A stretch of 64,000 nucleotides of DNA from Pseudomonadota bacterium (lineage in GTDB: Bacteria; Pseudomonadota; Gammaproteobacteria; Ga0077536). The notes under the pieces are model-generated. The model was given only the letters and a program-made list of their open reading frames with translations. It was not told the DNA's origin and ran no database searches. The first letter of the stretch is position 1, and each line of letters starts with the position of its first letter. A program made the translations under genes and the position numbers. The stretch lies in the NCBI GenBank assembly GCA_018668255.1, contig JABISZ010000101.1, positions 1-64,000 of the forward strand, given 5' to 3'. Positions 8,527 to 17,087 of the stretch are shown here, one piece after another.

Positions 8527-9711
8527 ATGAGTAAACAGCTGAGTTTCGGAGTTCTTGAAGGGGTTGTGGTTTTAGACCTCACGCAAATGCTTGCGGGCCC
8601 CTATTGCACTATGGTTCTAGCGGATCACGGTGCTGATGTTATTAAAATTGAACCTCCTACTGGTGATATGTCCCGGGGGTTAGGGCCTTTCTCAGCAGAT
8701 GATATAGAGAAAGAACAAGGAGGATACTTCCATAGCATCAATCGTAACAAGCGCAGCATTGCATTGGATCTCAAAGACGAAAATGATAAAAGTACTTTCT
8801 TGCAGTTGGTCAAAACTGCAGACGTGGTGGTTGAGAATTTTCGAAGTGGGGTGATGGATCGACTCGGTTTGAGCTATGAAACTTTGCGAGAGGTCAATAA
8901 AAAGATTGTTTACGCGGCGATTCGTGGGTTTGGTGACCAACGGACGGGTGAGAGTCCCTACAACGAGTGGCCTGCTTTTGATATTGTAGCTCAGGCAATG
9001 GGAGGCTTTATGGCAATGACCGGGCCAGTAGGAATTCCGATGAAAGCTGGACCGGGGGTCGGTGACATTGTCCCAGGATTAATGGCAGCCTTCGGTATAG
9101 TCGCGGGCGTCAGATATGCTGAGAAGAAAGGAGAAGGACAGTTTGTAGATGTAGCTATGTATGACGCAATGCTCGCCCTTTGTGAAAGAAGCGTATATCG
9201 GTACTCAGTTGATGGAGCGATTTCGGAAGGGGCAGGAAATGAACATCCTTTAGTTAATCCGTTTTCAGTATATGAGTCTGCAGACGGTTGGGTCGCCTTG
9301 GGATGCCCAACTAATGTCCAGTGGCATGAGCTGGTTGAGGTTATGGATAACGCGAAATTGAGAAATGAAGAACGATTTAAAACCAATGAATTGCGAGTAG
9401 AAAATGCGGTAGAAGTTAGAGCGGAGATAACGGCTTGGACCTCATTATTCAATAAAAAAGAGCTGGCAGAAAAGCTAGGTGGCCGGGTTCCTTTTGGGCC
9501 TGTAAATAATATCGCAGACATATTTGACGATCCTCACGTAAGCGCCCGGGATATGTTGAGAACTGTATCTGTGCCGGATTCGAAAGTTGAGATAACGATG
9601 TCAGGTGTTCCTGTCCACTACTCGAACACGCCAGGTTCTGTGAGAACAGCAGGCCCCAGACTTGATGAGCATCGTGATGAAGTGTTACAACAATTTTTGG
9701 TACAGTCTTGA
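8527..9711 (+). CDS. CaiB/BaiF family III CoA-transferase (2)
   Basis: A 394-residue family III CoA-transferase with VVVLDLTQMLAGPYC near 13-27, ADVIKIEPP at 36-44, INRNKRS at 71-77 and VVENFRSGVM at 101-110. Catalytic Asp is predicted at 180 (GVGDIVPG). It is only distantly similar to the copy at 6029 by eye, so the pair is unlikely to be a recent duplication. Last gene of the CoA-transferase / dehydrogenase / CoA-transferase run. It could be the partner that returns CoA to another acid, or a racemase-like member of the family; sequence alone cannot decide. Confidence 0.93.
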   Translation: MSKQLSFGVLEGVVVLDLTQMLAGPYCTMVLADHGADVIKIEPPTGDMSRGLGPFSADDIEKEQGGYFHSINRNKRSIALDLKDENDKSTFLQLVKTADVVVENFRSGVMDRLGLSYETLREVNKKIVYAAIRGFGDQRTGESPYNEWPAFDIVAQAMGGFMAMTGPVGIPMKAGPGVGDIVPGLMAAFGIVAGVRYAEKKGEGQFVDVAMYDAMLALCERSVYRYSVDGAISEGAGNEHPLVNPFSVYESADGWVALGCPTNVQWHELVEVMDNAKLRNEERFKTNELRVENAVEVRAEITAWTSLFNKKELAEKLGGRVPFGPVNNIADIFDDPHVSARDMLRTVSVPDSKVEITMSGVPVHYSNTPGSVRTAGPRLDEHRDEVLQQFLVQS

Positions 9712-9738
9712 TAACAAGGTGCGAAAATTGGGATCTGT

Positions 9739-10311
9739 CTATCTAAAGGGCGAAACCATGTCTTCATTTAATGGTATTTCGAAAGCATTAAGCGTGTGAG
9801 ACACCAGGCAGTAATAACCCACGGTTGCGACTAATTCCATGATTTTTTCAGTTGTGAGAGAAATCAAGGCAGTTTCAAAAGTGCTTTGGGAAATCCGGTG
9901 CTGCTTTAGCATTTCAGTCGTCAATTGATGCGCAATTTTCTGAGCGCCGGAAAATTTTGGATCTAGCCCACTACACAATCTTTCTAGGGCTTGCACGCTG
10001 ACTCCCGCTTTAATCGCAATGTCTTTATGAACCGCGACCTCAAACTCAGATTGATAAAATGTCCCAACGGTACAAATCACTATCTCACGGATATCACTAG
10101 GTAGCGATGTTTTAAAACGGATAGTGGATCCAAGAGACTGAATGGCTTGGCCTAACACTGGAGTTCTGACCCAAACCCCGAATGGCCCCCCTAGAGGGTT
10201 GTCTCCAATGCCTCCTTTTCTCGGTCCACTTTGCATGGCTTCAAGCAGGCCAGATTGCTCTACAGACAGCTCTTCTGTTTTTATGTCGGGGAGCCGCATC
10301 TTTTTCTCCAT
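9739..10311 (-). CDS. Carboxymuconolactone decarboxylase (CMD/AhpD-fold) family protein
   Basis: A 190-residue all-helical protein. The CMD core is visible from about residue 70 (PSDIREIVICTVGTFYQSEFEV), with Glu91 and His95 in the E-x3-H arrangement. The AhpD CxxC pair is absent; the only nearby cysteine is Cys80, so peroxidase activity of the AhpD type is unlikely. Proteins of this type appear in aromatic and hydroxy-acid catabolism, but most members are uncharacterised. It converges with the CoA-transferase gene at 8527 and diverges from the GST gene at 10510. Confidence 0.85.
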   Translation of the reverse strand: MEKKMRLPDIKTEELSVEQSGLLEAMQSGPRKGGIGDNPLGGPFGVWVRTPVLGQAIQSLGSTIRFKTSLPSDIREIVICTVGTFYQSEFEVAVHKDIAIKAGVSVQALERLCSGLDPKFSGAQKIAHQLTTEMLKQHRISQSTFETALISLTTEKIMELVATVGYYCLVSHTLNAFEIPLNEDMVSPFR

Positions 10312-10509
10312 TTCTTTAAAAGGTTTCTTTGCAGGACTTCAATTCCTGAAGCTTAACTGTTAACTTAGCATTCTCGGTGCGAGATTGTTTGGAAAATCAT
10401 GAGGCTCATAGTATTGATTTATCTGAGTTCAACGTCACTGAGATCATAGGACTTTACGCACCCGCTTAGACTAATTTAGAAGATACCAGACTAACATAGG
10501 ACACATTAG

Positions 10510-11151
10510 ATGATTAAAGTTTACGGATATTCAGTAAGTAACTATTTCAATCAGGTCGAGTTTGCCTTGCTAGAGAAAGGAATTGATTTTCAATCTATTG
10601 ATACGCAACCGTCACAAGACGATGAGTTCAAAATTAAAAGCCCTATGGGGAAACTCCCTTGTGTTGATATCGATGGGCAATTTTTGTCTGAGGCAAGTGT
10701 AATCATCGAATATTTAGATGTGACTCATGATGGTATAGCACTAATCCCGAGAGAGGCTTTTAGAGCTGCGAGAGTGCGACAGGTAATGAAATGTCTAGAG
10801 TTATATATTGAACTCTCTTGCCGACGCCTTTATGGCGAAGTGTTCTTCAGCGGGCCCCGAGACGAAGCAGCTTTTGAACAAGTCAAACCTGTAATTGAAA
10901 ATGGGCTATCGGCTCTACGACACTTATGCACTTTTGATGAGTATTTGTGTGGCTCTTTTTCGGCTGCTGATATTGTTGCTGCTCACACTTTCATTTATGC
11001 TGCTCCTGTATGCCAAGCTATTTACGACTGGGACATTGTGGCGGAGGTTCCTGATTTAGGTGGTGCGTTAGACTTGATCAATCAGCGGCCCGCAGGAGCT
11101 GAAATTGCTAATAAACAAGCAATAGCGCTTAAAAAAGCATTTAGTACCTGA
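10510..11151 (+). CDS. Glutathione S-transferase family protein
   Basis: A 213-residue GST. The thioredoxin-like N-terminus reads IKVYGYSVSNYFNQVEF, with Ser8 or Ser10 as a candidate glutathione-activating residue. The cis-proline is in GKLPC (Pro50) and the glutathione-binding SEAS motif is at 60-63. A helical C-terminal domain follows. First of four or five closely spaced plus-strand genes (SCP2-like, hydrolase, DUF1329, Nudix). Members of this class conjugate or isomerise electrophiles, and in this context a glutathione-dependent isomerase or lyase of a catabolic route is plausible (inference). Confidence 0.9.
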   Translation: MIKVYGYSVSNYFNQVEFALLEKGIDFQSIDTQPSQDDEFKIKSPMGKLPCVDIDGQFLSEASVIIEYLDVTHDGIALIPREAFRAARVRQVMKCLELYIELSCRRLYGEVFFSGPRDEAAFEQVKPVIENGLSALRHLCTFDEYLCGSFSAADIVAAHTFIYAAPVCQAIYDWDIVAEVPDLGGALDLINQRPAGAEIANKQAIALKKAFST

Positions 11152-11183
11152 TTTTATTGAACTGAAAAAAAGGAGAAAATGAA

Positions 11184-11585
11184 ATGGAGCGCTCGGTTGT
11201 GTTACCAGTAGAAGCTATCTCAGAGAGGCTAAACAGCGATAAAGAATTCACACTTAGTGCTCGATTTTGGTATTGTGATTTAAGATTCTCTATTGGATCT
11301 GATCTATACTTTATGCGTATTGAAAACGGCAAAGTAGACACTTTTGTAAGCGGCACCGAGGGCTTCGATTCTTACACGATAAGTGTTTCAGCTCCGGAGA
11401 CGGTTTGGGTTGAGATGCTGCAAGAGAAACCAGAACCTTTTTATCATGATTGGTTTGCGGCTTCGTTTCATCACGAGCTCGAATTTGGAGGAGACCTAGA
11501 GTCGGCATACGCTTACTATTCCTCCATACGTAGAATCCACGCCTGTATGGCGGAATGTTATAACGCGCAAAAATTGGCAGCTTAA
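11184..11585 (+). CDS. Small protein, possibly SCP2-like lipid-binding
   Basis: A 133-residue protein starting at ATG with GGAG at 11171-11174 upstream. The central pattern (LSARFWYCDLRFSIGSDLYFMRIENGKVDTF) looks like the beta-sheet of the SCP2 sterol-carrier fold, in which short strands cradle a hydrophobic ligand, but I cannot confirm membership by eye. The C-terminal third is helical and aromatic. It lies 32 bp after the GST and 12 bp before the hydrolase, a tight operon position. A role as ligand carrier for the neighbouring hydrolase is inference. Confidence 0.72.
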   Translation: MERSVVLPVEAISERLNSDKEFTLSARFWYCDLRFSIGSDLYFMRIENGKVDTFVSGTEGFDSYTISVSAPETVWVEMLQEKPEPFYHDWFAASFHHELEFGGDLESAYAYYSSIRRIHACMAECYNAQKLAA

Positions 11586-11597
11586 AGGAGAATCAAA

Positions 11598-12470
11598 ATG
11601 GCTCGTTTTTCAAATATTGTCGGACGTTATGTATACCTTGATGTGGAAGGCATTGAATATCGTGTTTATTTTGAAGAGGCTGGAGAGGGTATACCTTTGG
11701 TCTGTCAGCACACCGCAGGCTCCGACGGTCGTCAATATCGACACTTATTAGAAGATAAAGATATTACGTCTCGCTATAGAGTCATCGCACTCGATCTTCC
11801 TCTGCACGGGAAGTCTTTGCCGCCGGTAGAAAACCGTTACTGGGAAGATGAGTATAAGTTGACGAAAGATTGGTTCATGAAATTTTGGATCAGTTTTGTG
11901 AAAGAGCTTGATTTATTTCAACCTGTTTTTATGGGGTGTTCTATGGGAGGTCATTTGGCAGCTGATTTAGCTTGTCATTATCCAGATGAGTTCAGAGCCT
12001 GCATTGGATTAGAATCTTCATGTCATAGTGGAGGATTCGATAAAATGTTCCAAAAATGGTGGAGGCACCCTAGGTTATCTAATGACACCAAGGCTGCCAT
12101 GATGTTGAGCCTTTGTTCACCTCACTCTCCAGAGACCAATATAAGAGAGACAGTCTGGGCTTACAGTCAGGGTGCGCCGCCAGTATTTTCCGGCGACTTA
12201 AATTATTATGGGATAGAACATGATCTTAGAGAGACCGCTGGCGAAATTGATACGGCAAAGTGTATGTTTTATGTGCTCAGCGGAACATATGACTGGTCTG
12301 CTTATCCAGAGGCATGCCAAGAGCTAGCAAACAAGGTGTCGGGAGCGCAATATACCTTGATGGAAGGTATGGGGCATTTCCCAATGTCTGAGAATCCTGT
12401 AGAGTTTAAAAAATATCTGATGCCCGTGCTTGCAGACATTGAACAAAAAGATCAGGTAGTAGCAGCTTAA
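11598..12470 (+). CDS. Alpha/beta hydrolase
   Basis: A 290-residue hydrolase with AAAGGAG just upstream of ATG. The oxyanion region reads CQHTAGSDGRQ (36-46) rather than HGxG. The nucleophile elbow is GCSMGG (113-118, Ser115) and the catalytic His lies in GMGHFPM near 270. There is an insertion rich in charged and aromatic residues around 75-95 (ENRYWEDEY). No signal peptide. Translationally close to the SCP2-like gene. The substrate is unknown; relatives cleave esters or C-C bonds in ring-degradation pathways. Confidence 0.9.
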   Translation: MARFSNIVGRYVYLDVEGIEYRVYFEEAGEGIPLVCQHTAGSDGRQYRHLLEDKDITSRYRVIALDLPLHGKSLPPVENRYWEDEYKLTKDWFMKFWISFVKELDLFQPVFMGCSMGGHLAADLACHYPDEFRACIGLESSCHSGGFDKMFQKWWRHPRLSNDTKAAMMLSLCSPHSPETNIRETVWAYSQGAPPVFSGDLNYYGIEHDLRETAGEIDTAKCMFYVLSGTYDWSAYPEACQELANKVSGAQYTLMEGMGHFPMSENPVEFKKYLMPVLADIEQKDQVVAA

Positions 12471-12501
12471 CTATTTGATGATGTAACTTCTTTACGCATT
12501 T

Positions 12502-12523
12502 ACCTGTCTAATTTTGGACAGGT
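12502..12523 (+). repeat. Hairpin upstream of the DUF1329 gene
   Basis: ACCTGTC-TAATTTTG-GACAGGT is a perfect 7-bp stem with an 8-nt loop in the 76-bp gap after the hydrolase. No T-run follows, so it is not a classical terminator. It may protect the mRNA end or adjust expression of the downstream secreted protein. Confidence 0.4.
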
Positions 12524-12546
12524 CCCATTTATGGAGTGGCTTTCGG

Positions 12547-13872
12547 ATGAAGGTATTATCTTTTTTTAGAATTTTTGGTTTTATTGGTGTCGCTTGTTTC
12601 GCTACACAAGGCGCTGCCGCCTCCGTGTCCCGAGCAGATATTACTACTTGGCTTAATCAGGTTGTCACTATGGATCCGCCAGCTGCAGGGACTGTGGTGA
12701 CTGACACCAATCTCGACCTAGTTCGCCCTTTTATGCCACCAGGTTACGTTGAAGAATTTTCTTATGCTGGTAGCTCTATCACTATACAAGAGACCAAAAA
12801 ATATCCGCTTTTTAAAGCTTATCAAGATGCGACAAATAAATATGCGGGGCAGCCAACACTCGGCGCTGGGGGAGAGCTTGAAGATTATCAAGCCGGGCAA
12901 CCTTTCTCTAACGAACAAATTGCAGCCGCATCTTCCGAGCATGCTGGTCTTATGGTAGCTTGGAATAATATCTATCGATGGCAGTTTACAGGATACCAAG
13001 TCTCGAAACTTGCAATGACATATATTGATCAAGGAGACGGAAAAAATGGAAAGAAAGAGTCTAGTTACGGCATCGAAGGTGACGGTCGTATCGAGCGACG
13101 GGTAATACAAGAGTTCCATCGAGTATATTTGAGTAATTTGGCTATGCTGCCTAAAGACGACTATAAGATGAAAGTACCTAGTGCCGCTGATAAATATTTT
13201 AAGGATTATATTGAGTTCTCTGACCCTTTTGATATAGCGGGCATGAAGTTTGTGGTTGAGCGCGCTCAGGATGCGCATGCGGATGACCAAGTGAATGTAT
13301 ATTCCCCTACTGAACGCCGAGTTCGTAGGTATTCGGCTAAAGAAAGGTCGGATAGCTTTATGGGGAGTGAAGTAACGTTAGATGATTTTGATGGCTTTGC
13401 CGGTCGGGTGTTAGATTATCAATGGGATTACTTAGGTACAAAAAAAGTATTGGACGTCATTGATACTGAAGGAGAACCGATTCGGTTTGGTGGTCCTTAT
13501 AGCCGAGCAATTATCGATCGCTGGCAATTGCGGAATTGTCATGTGGTGGAAGTTAAGTCTACGTGGGATGGGCACCCGTATAAGAGCAAAATAATATTTA
13601 TTGATGACGAAACCTTTGATATAGCGAATGCCCTTGTTTTTAATCAGAAGGACGAGTTGTGGAAAATATTTGATGCGATGTATCGATCGCCAAAAATCGG
13701 TGAAACAGAAGCGGAAAAATCTGTTGTCAGTTGGAGAGGGCAGTCAAACATTAATTTAATTACGAATCGAGCTACTTTGGTACATGCAATGTCAGACACA
13801 ATTCATCCGACCATGAAACCTTCAAAGATCAAGCGACTGTTTAGTGTATCCTCCCTAACCAGCGGACAGTAG
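12547..13872 (+). CDS. DUF1329 family exported protein
   Basis: The track starts at a TTG (12514). ATG at 12547 has GGAG at 12533-12536 and begins a clean signal peptide (MKVLSFFRIFGFIGVACFATQGAAA), so I start there; 441 residues. The mature part matches the DUF1329 family (outer-membrane-lipoprotein-sorting-like fold), with recognisable stretches such as FSDPFDIAGMKFV and RKVRRY-like VRRYSAKERSDSF. In many proteobacteria these proteins are encoded near RND/MMPL transporters and are suspected to serve transport of hydrophobic compounds; that function is not proven. An RND/MMPL gene occurs 45 kb away at 57987. Confidence 0.9.
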   Translation: MKVLSFFRIFGFIGVACFATQGAAASVSRADITTWLNQVVTMDPPAAGTVVTDTNLDLVRPFMPPGYVEEFSYAGSSITIQETKKYPLFKAYQDATNKYAGQPTLGAGGELEDYQAGQPFSNEQIAAASSEHAGLMVAWNNIYRWQFTGYQVSKLAMTYIDQGDGKNGKKESSYGIEGDGRIERRVIQEFHRVYLSNLAMLPKDDYKMKVPSAADKYFKDYIEFSDPFDIAGMKFVVERAQDAHADDQVNVYSPTERRVRRYSAKERSDSFMGSEVTLDDFDGFAGRVLDYQWDYLGTKKVLDVIDTEGEPIRFGGPYSRAIIDRWQLRNCHVVEVKSTWDGHPYKSKIIFIDDETFDIANALVFNQKDELWKIFDAMYRSPKIGETEAEKSVVSWRGQSNINLITNRATLVHAMSDTIHPTMKPSKIKRLFSVSSLTSGQ

Positions 13873-13917
13873 TTGACGTTCGGTCATGCGATTTGGTCTA
13901 GGTGAATGTGATGGTAA

Positions 13918-14532
13918 TTGTCTTTGCTAAGTCTTGAAGTTCTCAGAGCTGCTCTTGACGCTCAAAAGCTTGATAGGCGTGTATTTGAGCCAAATGCAAC
14001 TCATGCGTCTGTTGCTATGATCCTAACAAGACGAGACGGAGATCTAGAAGTCTGTTTTATCAGAAGAGCCGAGCGTGAAGGTGACCCTTGGTCTGGCCAG
14101 GTTGCATTCCCTGGAGGACGGGCTTCACCGTTAGATAAGAGTCCTGCTCATGTTGCGGAGAGAGAAACATCTGAAGAAGTCGGACTAGATATAAACGAAA
14201 GCGAGAGAATTGGTTCTCTGCCCCAGAGAGTAATAGAAAGAAAAGACTTGAAAGGCAATTTAACTTTATCGCCTATCGTTTACTATATTGAAAGTAAGAA
14301 AGCAGAGAAAGCTATCGCCCTTCAAAAAGCGGAAGTAGCCCACGTTTTCTGGGTTCCTCTATCGCACTTATTTAACGAGGATTTCGTAACTGAGATTGAA
14401 TACCCAATGGGGGGACAGTTACGAAATTTTCCTGGCATCACGCATGATGGCGAGGTGATCTGGGGCCTCACATTGAGAGTGTTACAAAGCTTCTCCGAAG
14501 CCGTAGGAGTGCCGATGCCAGCGACTTGCTGA
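13918..14532 (+). CDS. Nudix hydrolase, NudL-like CoA pyrophosphatase
   Basis: A 204-residue protein that must start at TTG (13918) or another non-ATG codon; no in-frame ATG lies close upstream. The Nudix box is GGRASPLDKS..AERETSEEVGL, with the RETSEEVG helix that binds the metal. The QVAFPGGRASPLD extension fits the CoA-diphosphatase branch (NudL/NUDT7), which cleaves CoA and its derivatives to phosphopantetheine and 3',5'-ADP. In a window rich in acyl-CoA enzymes a role in CoA turnover makes sense. It ends the plus-strand run and converges with the gene at 14563. Confidence 0.88.
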   Translation: MSLLSLEVLRAALDAQKLDRRVFEPNATHASVAMILTRRDGDLEVCFIRRAEREGDPWSGQVAFPGGRASPLDKSPAHVAERETSEEVGLDINESERIGSLPQRVIERKDLKGNLTLSPIVYYIESKKAEKAIALQKAEVAHVFWVPLSHLFNEDFVTEIEYPMGGQLRNFPGITHDGEVIWGLTLRVLQSFSEAVGVPMPATC

Positions 14533-14562
14533 TAGGTGGATGGTTTCTAACTCCTGCCCGTC

Positions 14563-15243
14563 TTACGGTTTTGCCATACCTATCCGTTCATAGTATTTCA
14601 ATGGTATTTTGTCTGGATCTTTGTAAATAAATAAAGAGCAGTCATCGCAGCCAAGGTTTTCTGCAGGTTCAACTACTATGAAAGGTTTTCCATTCTCTTC
14701 AATATCAATTTTTTCCATGGCATATTCATGGGCGCAGTAAACGGGATAATCATTGCGGTTGTAGGTCATTGCTTGAGGTTCTTTTATCTTTAGGAATGCA
14801 TTTTTCCCTTCATATTTCCCTTCCGAAATTAATCTTCCTCCGCTTCCACACGGTCGCAGCTTGATTTCTATTTTCTCTTCATCTTCTGTTATACCTAGTG
14901 GCTGAAGGTGTCCATGCAAGCCGGAGGCAAACATTTTCACTCTAGCGGCAAGAGTGTCTTCGCCTTTGGGTAAGTTTGATACAATAGGCTGCCACCAAGC
15001 TCGGACACCTTCAACCATGATTTCATCCAGCGCTTGGTCCCCATATCTCTGTCCTACTTCTGTGAGAGTAGCCGTGATCCAGTTGCGGTATAAGTCATGC
15101 ATGCTTAAGAACTCGTTGTACATTCGGCTAGCTATTTTTTTAGCCCCTTCCGAATCACCTGCATCTATAGCTTCAGTGAGTCTATCAACCGTGCGTTTCT
15201 CCATTTCCCGAAGCTCTTCGTCTGTGAAAAGTTTGGTCGTCAT
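14563..15243 (-). CDS. Unrecognised protein with conserved-looking Cys/His motifs
   Basis: I do not recognise this 226-residue protein. The first half is helical and charged (SMHDLYRNWITATLTEVGQRYG). The second half is strand-rich and holds PCGSGGRL (about 131-138), YPVYCAHE and GCDDCSLF, i.e. at least four cysteines and a histidine that could bind a metal or an Fe-S cluster, and it ends with DPDKIPLKYYERIG. No signal peptide or membrane helix. It lies 25 bp behind the TauD-type dioxygenase and is the last gene of a three-gene minus-strand operon with an LLM oxidoreductase. A redox partner or accessory factor for these oxygenases is one possibility (inference). Confidence 0.85.
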   Translation of the reverse strand: MTTKLFTDEELREMEKRTVDRLTEAIDAGDSEGAKKIASRMYNEFLSMHDLYRNWITATLTEVGQRYGDQALDEIMVEGVRAWWQPIVSNLPKGEDTLAARVKMFASGLHGHLQPLGITEDEEKIEIKLRPCGSGGRLISEGKYEGKNAFLKIKEPQAMTYNRNDYPVYCAHEYAMEKIDIEENGKPFIVVEPAENLGCDDCSLFIYKDPDKIPLKYYERIGMAKP

Positions 15244-15268
15244 TTTTTTCCCCTAGCAGTTGTTGTGT

Positions 15269-16108
15269 TTAAGCGGGTCGATCCCCTTTTAATGTCACAC
15301 GATACATCATCCGACGACACCCATGGTAGTCGTTGAGTGCATTGTGTTGCGCTGCGCGATTGTCCCAAAAAGCAAGTGAGCCTGGCTTCCAATGAAATCG
15401 GCACGTAAACTCCTCACGTTGTTGAAGACTATACAAATAATTAAGTATTGGAGCGCTTTCGGCCACAGTCATGCCTTCAATATTCATCGTATGAGCGGCA
15501 CTGCAGTAAAGTGCTTTTCGCCCTGTTTCAGGATGAGTTCTAACAAGTGGATGCGCCGAGGTGGTGATAATTTCAGCAGCTTGTTTGGGCTTCTCAGCTA
15601 TTCGGTGGGTCCGGCCTAATGCCGCATCCGGTTTTTCTGCGCTATTAACGCCCTTCAGATCGTTTAAAATATCTTTCATTTTGTTACTTAGCGCGTCGTA
15701 AGCTAAATACATGTTTGAAAATAGTGTATCGCCTCCTATAGGAGGGACATCAAGAGCATAGAGCAGCGATCCTAACGGGGGTTCTTGCAGGTAACTGGTA
15801 TCTGTGTGCCAGAGTCCCCCAAAATTAACTTTTTCTCCTTCTTTTTTTTCTACCTCTACCACTTCAGGGAAATCTCTCATTCCCTCTACGAAAGGGTAGT
15901 ATCCTATTTCGCCAAAACTGCGTGCTACTTGAACGAGGGTCTTTGGTGTTAAGTCTTGCTCATTGAAAAAGACTACTTGATGTTCTAAGAATGCGGCTCG
16001 GATCGTATTGACTATAGAAGGTGAGAGTTCATGACTTAGATCGACATGATCAATCACCGCACCAATTGCAGGGGTTAGTGGACGAACTGAAATCGTGGAA
16101 TCGATCAT
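15269..16108 (-). CDS. TauD/TfdA-family Fe(II)/2-oxoglutarate dioxygenase
   Basis: A 279-residue TauD/TfdA-type enzyme. The iron facial triad is visible: His101 and Asp103 in WHTDTSYL and a distal His near 255 in AAQHNAL. The 2-oxoglutarate-binding Arg is near 270 in MMYRVTL. N-terminal LTPAIGAVIDHVDLS is typical. These enzymes hydroxylate a substrate next to a heteroatom (sulfonate, ether, ester), causing cleavage. It is the middle gene of the LLM / TauD / unknown operon, which pairs two mono- or dioxygenation steps. The substrate is unknown. Confidence 0.93.
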   Translation of the reverse strand: MIDSTISVRPLTPAIGAVIDHVDLSHELSPSIVNTIRAAFLEHQVVFFNEQDLTPKTLVQVARSFGEIGYYPFVEGMRDFPEVVEVEKKEGEKVNFGGLWHTDTSYLQEPPLGSLLYALDVPPIGGDTLFSNMYLAYDALSNKMKDILNDLKGVNSAEKPDAALGRTHRIAEKPKQAAEIITTSAHPLVRTHPETGRKALYCSAAHTMNIEGMTVAESAPILNYLYSLQQREEFTCRFHWKPGSLAFWDNRAAQHNALNDYHGCRRMMYRVTLKGDRPA

Positions 16109-16143
16109 GGTGCACTCGCTCTTATTATTTGCTGTTATTTGTT

Positions 16144-16980
16144 TTAATGAACGGCTTGTCTAATAGTGCCATCGATTTGTTCAATAATCTCTTTATACTC
16201 ATCGAGTGTCTCATAACTTTGGGTGTGCACAAATTCTGTTACACCAGCCTCTTTGTATGCGGCTGCGAGATCTATTGCCTTGTTCTTTTCATTTAAAGGC
16301 AGCGTTTTCATCATCACTACTTCTAAACGTTTCAATCCGGATTCGTCAGTCTTTCTATTCCATTCGGTCATGGTAGATTTTATATTAGCGGGTGTCTGTC
16401 CAAATGCAGGTTGCCAGCCTGTTCCGAAGGCTATTGCTCTTGGTATGGCTATTTCAGCGATACCTCCAATGTAAATGGGTGGAAGTGATAGTTGAGGTTT
16501 GATGAGGAAATCTTGGCCATTTAAATTGTGGAGAGCTCCATTAGAGGCCTCATGTAAAAATTTTAATGTTTCATCGGTTATCTTGCCACGTTTCGTTTTG
16601 AGCACTCCAAGCGCCGTAAATTCTTCTTTGAGATATCCCGGGCCACAGCCAAGAAGGAATCTGTTTTTTGAAAGTACTTGTATACTAGCAATCAACTTAC
16701 CAGTCACGACGGCAGGCCTATATGGCAAGACCAAGACGCCCGTGCCAAATCTTATGCGGGCGGTAATCCCTGCTAGGTAACTTGCGACGGCCAAGGGATC
16801 AAGTATATCTCCCATACTGGGGTCAATTTGGTATTCATTATCAAACACAGGTGGCAGGCCAAGGTGATCATTTAACCAAATTGAGTCGAGAGCAGAGTCA
16901 TCAGCTGAACGCGCACAAGCGGCAAGAAAGTCTGGCTTTGCTGTTGGCCCCCAGTTTCGTATATTCATCCCTAACTTCAT
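16144..16980 (-). CDS. LLM-class flavin-dependent oxidoreductase (1)
   Basis: A 278-residue luciferase-like TIM-barrel protein. The sequence starts MKLGMNIRNWGP, then WLNDHLGLPP, ITARIRFGTGVLVLPYRPAV and FLLGCGPGYLKEEFTALGV, all typical of the family that is often annotated as F420-dependent. PIYIGGIAEIAIPRAIAFGTGW closes the flavin site. The cofactor (FMN or F420) cannot be read from the sequence. It is the first gene of the minus-strand operon with a TauD-type dioxygenase (35-bp gap) and the Cys/His protein, and diverges from the GFA gene. Confidence 0.92.
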   Translation of the reverse strand: MKLGMNIRNWGPTAKPDFLAACARSADDSALDSIWLNDHLGLPPVFDNEYQIDPSMGDILDPLAVASYLAGITARIRFGTGVLVLPYRPAVVTGKLIASIQVLSKNRFLLGCGPGYLKEEFTALGVLKTKRGKITDETLKFLHEASNGALHNLNGQDFLIKPQLSLPPIYIGGIAEIAIPRAIAFGTGWQPAFGQTPANIKSTMTEWNRKTDESGLKRLEVVMMKTLPLNEKNKAIDLAAAYKEAGVTEFVHTQSYETLDEYKEIIEQIDGTIRQAVH

Positions 16981-17087
16981 TTTTCCCCTCTTTGATTTTT
17001 TGATTTACTTTACAGTTAGTGTCATCGCGAAAGTGTACAATACTAATGCTTATTTTTTTTTATACCAAGTGATATCAGAGGTGCGTA

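Noticed and set aside
8991-9521. 176-aa minus-strand ORF inside the second CoA-transferase
   Set aside because: Ser/Pro/Thr-rich antisense frame of a clear CaiB-type gene.
12718-13290. 190-aa minus-strand ORF inside DUF1329
   Set aside because: It is a shadow of a well-supported gene, with basic low-complexity composition and no domain.
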